Shown one piece after another: positions 58,957 to 64,000 of a stretch of DNA of 64,000 nt. The notes below the pieces were generated by a model. That model was not told where the DNA came from and did no database searches. It saw nothing but the letters and a program-made list of their open reading frames with translations. The stretch's first letter is position 1; each line of letters starts with the position of its first letter. Where the stretch lies: assembly GCA_900548345.1 (NCBI GenBank), contig URKA01000003.1:1-64000 (forward strand). Reading direction: 5' to 3'. The stretch is from an uncultured Paraprevotella sp. (lineage in GTDB: Bacteria > Bacteroidota > Bacteroidia > Bacteroidales > Bacteroidaceae). Both the position numbers and the translations under genes were made by a program.

Positions 58957-59023
58957 AGTATCAAACAGTGATATGGATATAAAAAGGGGCTGTATCGATA
59001 TTTAGACGTTACGACACAGCCCC

Positions 59024-60046
59024 GGCAAGTGGGCCGGACATGCCTTGCAGCCTTTCAGTTTCAAGACGAGTGAAGAATTGTATGAAAAGGAAATCTCCGG
59101 CAAGGTGGGTAGGGACACCACCGTGTCGTTGCCCCGTTGGGCATTCCAGGTGTTCCGGCGCAATGTGCTTTCCGGACGGACGTTCCGTGAGGCAAGAACA
59201 TGGCGCGCATACTATGCGGGAATATATGCAGGATATGAGAAGTATACGATAGCCTTCGGACGTAAGGGCAAGCAGGGCGACAGCTACAACTTCGGATTTA
59301 CCGGCGGTTGGAGCGTTCCCCTTTATTTTTTTAGGGACGGCCGCAGTGTGGACCTTGATTTGGGTCTGGCGCTCGGAGCCAAGATGACGCAATACGACGA
59401 ATTCAGCTATGAGGAGGAAACGGGATGCTATGCCTACGAGGGTACCCGGAGCCGCCATTTCGTGCCTTATCCGGTGATACAGGATTTGCATGTTTCCCTG
59501 ATATTCCGCTTCCGTTCTATCGGCAAGAAGGTGAAAGGCGGATTTGAACGCTATGAAAAGTGGTATAATGAAGTGTATGAGAAGAAAAAGTACATACGTG
59601 ATACCACCCGAAACTCCAACTGGTATAAGGCTTACGAGGCGCGCATGGCCAAACGTGAGGAGCTGAAGCGTGATTCTCTGCACAATGACTCCATCGTACA
59701 GAAGTTCCGCGAGAAGCAACAGCTGGATTCGATTCAGGATGCAGCCAAGGACGCCCAAATGAAAAAGATGAAGGAGGCCGCCCGTAAGGCTTCCGGCAAA
59801 AAAGAGAAGGCCGGCCGCAAGAAAGACAAGAAGAAGGGCTCCGAGGCGGAAGAGGCTGCCGTGGGCGCATCCGGACAAGAGAAGAAAGCCGCAGAGGAAA
59901 AGAAAGAGAAAAAGAGCCGGAAGCGAAAGAAGAAAGATGACGACGCTTCCGAAGCGCGAAATACAGGCATGGAAGACAGACAGAAACGCAACCTCGCATC
60001 CCTGAACGGGCGTGAGGCCGGAAGAAAGGAGGTGGCACAGGCATGA
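59024..60046 (+). pseudogene. DUF3575 fimbrial gene, 3' part (split by IS)
   Basis: The last 340 codons of the DUF3575 protein, continuing the frame of the 5' part directly from the IS edge (GKWAGHALQPFSFKT). Domain motifs RTWRAYYAGIYAGYEKYTIA, YNFGFTGGWSVPLYFFRDG, LDLDLGLALGAKMTQYDEF and RHFVPYPVIQDLHVSLIFRF are intact. The C-terminal 130 residues are extremely Lys/Glu/Ala rich (KKDKKKGSEAEEAAVGASG), an unusual tail for this family. A TTG at 59045 could restart translation, but without a signal peptide the product would not reach the outer membrane. The stop overlaps the next gene as ATGA. Confidence 0.85.
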
Positions 60047-61257
60047 GGAAACTGATGGCAGCCGCCGGACTGGCGGTATGGATGGGACAACTGGTCTCGT
60101 GCACCGAAGTGGATTTGTGCCGCGAGGCGCATCCCCACCACTCCTATCTTGACTTCCGCTTCAACTGGAAGGAGGAGTACAAGGACGCTCATGGCGACAG
60201 CATGCGCATCATTGCCGTGCGACCCGTCAATATCATGCGTTACGAGTTCCGCGTCACTTCGCAGGAAGAGGACAATGTGGGTGTGATGCTTTCCCCTGAG
60301 GAGGAGGCCGACGAATGCCGGAAGCTGATGCAGACGGGGGCCATCATCGACCCCGGAAGAAAGGGGAGCAACCTGTGGGTGAGGCCGGGAGAGTATAACT
60401 TTGCCACTTTCGCGTGGGACGACGACATGCTCTCCGACGTGACGGATCTTGTGGGGATCACCGATGAGCAGGAGGAACTGGGCAGCGACTTCTCCCATCT
60501 CCTGCTGTCCTATAGGCCTTTTGACGTGACGGAGCCGCAGGTGAAAGGACGCTACGGCGACTGGATTGACTACAACCCCTATTCGCAGTACATCTCCAGT
60601 TTCGGTATGCCGATTTACTACGCATACGCCGACCATGTGAATGTGCCCGTGCCCGAAGAAGGCACGGGAGTGGTGAGGGTGGACTTCACACCCGAACTGG
60701 CCACGCAGCGCATCACGTTCCGGTTCGATATCGAGAAGACTGCCGACCTTGTCGTAGACAGTCTGGTGGCCGAGATATCCGGCATACCTTCCACAATCGA
60801 CCTGACCTCAGGCGTGATTACGGCCGACAAGACCTATAAGATGCTGTTTCAGCCCGAATATCCGGAGTTGCCGTCGTATGCCGACAGCCTTACGGCCGGA
60901 CGTCTCGAATGCGAGGGGGATGTGGACGTCACGGGTATCATGCGCGGCTATAACGATGAGATGATTACCGGTCCCGGCATACTCCAGGTGGGCATCTATG
61001 CGCGCACGCTGACTGATGACGGGCAGAAGGTGTACAAGCTGTTCCGTGCGGGCATCAACCTGTTCCATACCCTGAAGGATTTGAAAATCCTTGAGTGGGA
61101 CGAGGAGGTGCAGGGCTACAGGCAGACTTGCCGCGAGGCCGTGATTTCTATCAGCTCGACACTGAAGGTGAATAAGGACGGTGTTGTCAATGAAGGTACG
61201 GGAAGCACCGGGCTGGATGAATGGACAGATGGTGGCGATGTGGATTTGGATGTTTAA
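60043..61257 (+). CDS. DUF5119-family fimbrial-operon lipoprotein
   Basis: A 404-residue protein with a lipoprotein signal (WMGQLVSCTEVDLC, lipid cysteine near residue 20). The body matches the DUF5119 family found in Bacteroidales fimbrial operons: LDFRFNWKEEYKDAHGDSMR, GEYNFATFAWDDDMLSDVT, RVDFTPELATQRITFRFDIE and GPGILQVGIYARTLTDDGQK. Its role is not settled; it is probably an anchor or accessory protein of the fimbria. The four-base overlap with the DUF3575 gene implies translational coupling, so the IS should reduce its expression as well. Confidence 0.85.
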   Translation: MRKLMAAAGLAVWMGQLVSCTEVDLCREAHPHHSYLDFRFNWKEEYKDAHGDSMRIIAVRPVNIMRYEFRVTSQEEDNVGVMLSPEEEADECRKLMQTGAIIDPGRKGSNLWVRPGEYNFATFAWDDDMLSDVTDLVGITDEQEELGSDFSHLLLSYRPFDVTEPQVKGRYGDWIDYNPYSQYISSFGMPIYYAYADHVNVPVPEEGTGVVRVDFTPELATQRITFRFDIEKTADLVVDSLVAEISGIPSTIDLTSGVITADKTYKMLFQPEYPELPSYADSLTAGRLECEGDVDVTGIMRGYNDEMITGPGILQVGIYARTLTDDGQKVYKLFRAGINLFHTLKDLKILEWDEEVQGYRQTCREAVISISSTLKVNKDGVVNEGTGSTGLDEWTDGGDVDLDV

Positions 61258-61283
61258 CCAAGAAAAGAAGCGAAAATTACGTA

Positions 61284-62564
61284 ATGATGACGAAATATAT
61301 AAGTTTTCTCTGCCTGTTGCTGGTGATGACGGCTTGTCACAAGGCCTACCCCGGCCTATATGCGCCTGAGATAGACTATGAGAACCCGAACCCGGAAGTG
61401 ACTACAGACCATGTGCCCATCATGTTGTCCATGTATGACCCTCTCTATGCGCTGGTCACCACCAGGAAGTATGGCACGTTCGAGGCATGGGGTAGCAGTG
61501 CCGAGGCGCAGAAGCACTGGATGGACGCACGTTTCGGGGTATATGCTTTCCTGACGAACAACGCACAGTATACGGGCGGTCCGGATTATACGAAGCCGGA
61601 GGCGGGCGAAGACACCGGCATACCCTATTGTCTGGTGAAGGACCGGAAAGTAAGGTTGACAAAAGATTGCGAACTGTTGTGGGAAGACGAAATCACCCGC
61701 TATTACAGCGCGACCTATCCGGAATACAAGTTCAACTTCTTCCTGTATTATCTGGACAATGCGAAGGTGACGGGCGAGAACAACACGGAGCCTGCCAGAG
61801 TGGTCAAACGCATCGAGGTGGACGGCACGCAGGACATCCTCTCCGCCTATGCCTATCCCGACGCGCACGACCGCGACAAACTGGTGACGGACGATGACGA
61901 GTCGCGCTATCTGATAAACCATTGGAACGATGTGGTCTACAGTGCCCGTTCCGGTCGCCGCCGCATAGACCCGAACTTCAAGGTCAAGCATGAAATGACG
62001 CAACTGCAGTTTACGTTGGAGGGCATGAGGGATGTGGCCAGCAAGATTATCGTAGAAGCAGTCATCGTGACGATTCCCTATCGGGGGGATTTTACGGTGG
62101 CGGCAGATTGGGACGGTGTACGGCTTGACAATGCCGGCATGGAACCGCCTACGGGAGTGGTGTGGGATTATACGGCGACAAAGGATATTTATCTGTCGGA
62201 GAAAAAGCAGACGGACTTCGATGAGACTACGAAGCGGGAGAACGGCCGTCTCGACCTGTCCGTGGCGAAGGGGGTGACGAAAAATGCCGGACGGGCAATT
62301 TTAGTGCCGCCGGCACCTTCTTACGGGATTTCTGTGTGGTATCGTTATGATGACGATAGCTATCCGACTCTCCAAGGAAAACTGTTCAATGTGGTGTTCG
62401 ACAAGATGACCGCGCCTGGTGGCGATGCGTTTGCGACCGGTGGCCGGCATGTGGTCAACCTACAGATATACGGCCCGCAGCTAATCAATCTGACTGTGGA
62501 CAGAAGTTCCCTTGGCTGGACTGAGTTTAAGGGAGAAATTAACGTAGATGGTGGATGGGATTAA
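61284..62564 (+). CDS. FimB/Mfa2-like fimbrial lipoprotein (minor subunit)
   Basis: A 426-residue protein with a lipoprotein signal (ISFLCLLLVMTACHKAYPG). The body has the two-domain transthyretin-like fold of fimbrillin and FimB proteins: WMDARFGVYAFLTNN, EYKFNFFLYYLDNAKVTGEN, FKVKHEMTQLQFTLEGMRDV, and a C-terminal GGRHVVNLQIYGPQLINLTV followed by a FKGEINVDGG end. FimA-type proteins polymerise by donor-strand exchange after gingipain-type cleavage, whereas FimB anchors them; which role applies here is not clear. I take the start at 61284 (MMTKYIS), 26 bp after the previous gene; the longer frame is an overlap artefact. Confidence 0.82.
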   Translation: MMTKYISFLCLLLVMTACHKAYPGLYAPEIDYENPNPEVTTDHVPIMLSMYDPLYALVTTRKYGTFEAWGSSAEAQKHWMDARFGVYAFLTNNAQYTGGPDYTKPEAGEDTGIPYCLVKDRKVRLTKDCELLWEDEITRYYSATYPEYKFNFFLYYLDNAKVTGENNTEPARVVKRIEVDGTQDILSAYAYPDAHDRDKLVTDDDESRYLINHWNDVVYSARSGRRRIDPNFKVKHEMTQLQFTLEGMRDVASKIIVEAVIVTIPYRGDFTVAADWDGVRLDNAGMEPPTGVVWDYTATKDIYLSEKKQTDFDETTKRENGRLDLSVAKGVTKNAGRAILVPPAPSYGISVWYRYDDDSYPTLQGKLFNVVFDKMTAPGGDAFATGGRHVVNLQIYGPQLINLTVDRSSLGWTEFKGEINVDGGWD

Positions 62565-62612
62565 ATGTGATTTATATAAATCTTTTATTGTTTTATTATT
62601 AATTATTGTATT

Positions 62613-63857
62613 ATGAAAAAGTTATTTTTTGCTTCGGCATTGGCATTAGGCGCTCTTTGCAGTTGCTCTAATGATGACGTGGCTCCGGTCGCAGACAATG
62701 GAGTTGGTGAAGAAAGCGGTCTGGTGCCGGTACAGTTGACATTGAACCGCCCCGCAGTGGTAGCTACAGTCCGTGGTAACGGTACGGTCGGCGGTGTGGA
62801 TGAGGCATCGAACAAATGGAACGGTGAGGACCTTTATGTGTTCATGATGTGCAAACAGAAGGTGGATGATAATGGTAATGCTTCCCCCGCTTTTGAAGAG
62901 TCTCGATGGATGTATTCTGAGAATGTGGAGTCGACTCCTGTCCCTCAAATCAATTTCTACAATGAACTTTTGAAAGCGCCGGTGGATGTGGCATCCGGAG
63001 ACTTGTATAGTACGACAGTGGGGGATTATGATCCACAGTTTCCGAAGTTCTATCCGATGGACGCATCTCTCCATGACTTCTTTGCATATCATATCGATAA
63101 CGCCATGTTAGATGAGGATGGCGATGGCAAGCCCGATTTTACAAAGAATGTAGATAAAATAACTGTTCCTTTCAAGATGGATGGCTCGCAGGACCTGATG
63201 GCCGGTAAGGCAATTCCCTCAGCAGATGTGACTGGGGATTGTTCAGACAAAGGTCTTTTGTATTCTGCAAAATCAGCCCGTGGTGGAGTGATTCCTAACA
63301 TTCAGATGAAGCACTTGCTGACCCGCTTTACTTTTGAAGTGGAGGGCGGTAGCAATGCCAATGGCCTGATCGTAAATAAAATTGAGGTAATGTCTAAAAC
63401 CAGCGGTGAGTTGATTGCGGCTTATTCTCCCACTCTTCTGAGTGAAGGTGCTGAAGTGTTGGATCCGGAAGATTTGATTAGCTTCGATGAAGAAAAGACC
63501 AGATTGGAATTGAAGCAGAGACCGGAAGCCGGTGGCGCACTTGAGCCTATTACTCCGCAGACTTTGGTTGTTGCAGAAGACGGTACGAGCACGGTATTCC
63601 CCGTAGGAGAGGCTTTGATGGTTGCTCCGGGCGAAGAAGTATATAATGTATACATCACGACTACACAGCGTACCGGTTCATTGGACCACATGCACGAACA
63701 GAAAGGTGAAATCACTGTAGTCGGTGGTGCGGTGGCTGGAACTTCTTACAAGGTGCGTATCAAGCTCTACAGCGCATCTGAAATCCAGATACAGACTACG
63801 TTGTCTGCATGGGTAGATGGTGGCGAGACTATTCCCGTCGATCCTTCAGACTTCTAA
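62613..63857 (+). CDS. Fimbrillin-family lipoprotein (structural subunit)
   Basis: A 414-residue fimbrillin with a lipoprotein signal (SALALGALCSCSNDD, cysteine near residue 17 or 19). The mature body shows WNGEDLYVFMMCKQ, FPKFYPMDASLHDFFAYHID, PNIQMKHLLTRFTFEVEGGS, LMVAPGEEVYNVYITTTQRT and a closing AGTSYKVRIKLYSASEIQIQT followed by a final tail ending DPSDF. The pattern (N-terminal and C-terminal beta domains and a donor-strand-like end) fits Mfa1/FimA-like fimbrillins. It is the fourth gene of the phase-variable operon, 48 bp after the previous gene. Confidence 0.88.
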   Translation: MKKLFFASALALGALCSCSNDDVAPVADNGVGEESGLVPVQLTLNRPAVVATVRGNGTVGGVDEASNKWNGEDLYVFMMCKQKVDDNGNASPAFEESRWMYSENVESTPVPQINFYNELLKAPVDVASGDLYSTTVGDYDPQFPKFYPMDASLHDFFAYHIDNAMLDEDGDGKPDFTKNVDKITVPFKMDGSQDLMAGKAIPSADVTGDCSDKGLLYSAKSARGGVIPNIQMKHLLTRFTFEVEGGSNANGLIVNKIEVMSKTSGELIAAYSPTLLSEGAEVLDPEDLISFDEEKTRLELKQRPEAGGALEPITPQTLVVAEDGTSTVFPVGEALMVAPGEEVYNVYITTTQRTGSLDHMHEQKGEITVVGGAVAGTSYKVRIKLYSASEIQIQTTLSAWVDGGETIPVDPSDF

Positions 63858-63891
63858 TGAATGCAAACATCTTTAATTAAGGAATAAACAG

Positions 63892-64000
63892 ATGAAGTTA
63901 CATTATTATGGTATGGCAGCGGCAGCATCGTTGATGATGCTGTCCGCCTGCACCCACGAGAATTGGGAAGCGGAAAGCGCAGGGAGTGAAGCTCCCGTAT
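63892..64000 (+). CDS. Lipoprotein, N-terminal fragment (cut by window end)
   Basis: Only 36 codons are in the window: MKLHYYGMAAAASLMMLSAC then THENWEAESAGSEAPV. The lipobox LSAC and the position after the fimbrillin suggest another fimbrial tip or minor subunit. Start chosen at the only ATG after the stop of the previous gene (63857), 34 bp downstream. The rest is outside the window. Confidence 0.75.
   Translation, partial: MKLHYYGMAAAASLMMLSACTHENWEAESAGSEAPV

Larger units (their letters stand above)
57180..59023 (+). mobile_element. IS1182-family insertion sequence
   Basis: A 1844-bp element with imperfect terminal inverted repeats: GAGGGTGTGTCAAAA at the left and, read inward from the right, GGGGCTGTGTCGTAA. 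It encodes one DDE transposase in the same direction as the fimbrial operon. No target-site duplication is visible; the flanks end GTCGAG and start GGCAAG. The exact edges could be off by a few bases. Confidence 0.85.

Noticed and set aside
1..64000. tRNA or rRNA genes
   Set aside because: I found no cloverleaf with a GTTCRA T-loop and CCA end and no rRNA-like segment; a covariance search would be needed to exclude them fully.

Overview
The window looks like chromosomal DNA of a gut-type Bacteroidales bacterium (Bacteroides/Phocaeicola/Prevotella relatives). The support is: many promoters with the Bacteroidota -7 box TAnnTTTG and few Shine-Dalgarno sites; the succinate-to-propionate enzymes (B12-dependent methylmalonyl-CoA mutase and a sodium-pumping methylmalonyl-CoA decarboxylase); fimbrillin-family lipoproteins; a C10 cysteine protease; a propeller/AraC regulator beside a GH30 glycosidase; and invertible promoters. 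The species cannot be named from the sequence alone.

Layout. 1-3024: mutB (cut by the window edge) and mutA. 3193-7466: an AspT/YidE-type transporter, a terminator shared with the opposite strand, then a tightly coupled MATE / cytidylate-kinase-like / phosphoesterase operon. 7737-11914: methylmalonyl-CoA decarboxylase operon. 12101-15851: mnmA, xseA, xseB and ilvE. 16055-19796: a membrane-protein cassette (two DUF975 proteins, GYF-CD225, CD225, DUF2752) with two invertible promoters and two gene relics. 19858-21764: trmB and mrp. 22251-25271: a large secreted protein and a tiny ORF. 25522-27908: kduI with a signal peptide and an orphan PTS-IIC-type permease. 28081-31392: copA with a CopZ-like tail and an EFR1-type ferredoxin. 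31634-37068: GH30, its likely membrane regulator, and a coiled-coil protein. 37309-44511: an LTA-synthase-like sulfatase, then the threonine operon thrA / apgM-like / thrC. 44621-46823: an Abi gene broken by an amber codon, a small ORF, a repeat element and hsp20. 46996-50096: a lipoprotein and a C10 protease. 50279-53752: cobQ, cbiB and a CobD-like decarboxylase. 53933-64000: outer-membrane proteins and a fimbrial operon with two more invertible promoters, the first fimbrial gene being split by an IS1182-type element.

The main discovery is a set of four invertible promoters at 16055-16244, 18286-18479, 54653-54844 and 56615-56806. Each is a 160-164 bp segment bounded by inverted copies of TCTCTTNNNAAGAGA (one arm deviates by one base in element 2). 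The central three bases differ at every locus but match, as reverse complement, between the two ends of the same element. Three elements now face their right-hand operon and one (18286-18479) faces away. No invertase gene lies in the window, so the enzyme must act in trans. The targets are membrane and surface genes, so the set looks like a phase-variation regulon. The fimbrial operon has its promoter ON, but the IS, with a terminator near its upstream end, sits in the first gene and should block expression.

Metabolic links: the B12 assembly genes fit the B12 need of MutAB, which feeds the decarboxylase at 7737-11914. The ApgM-like protein between thrA and thrC probably supplies the missing homoserine kinase. 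KduI plus the orphan IIC permease point to use of unsaturated uronate sugars.
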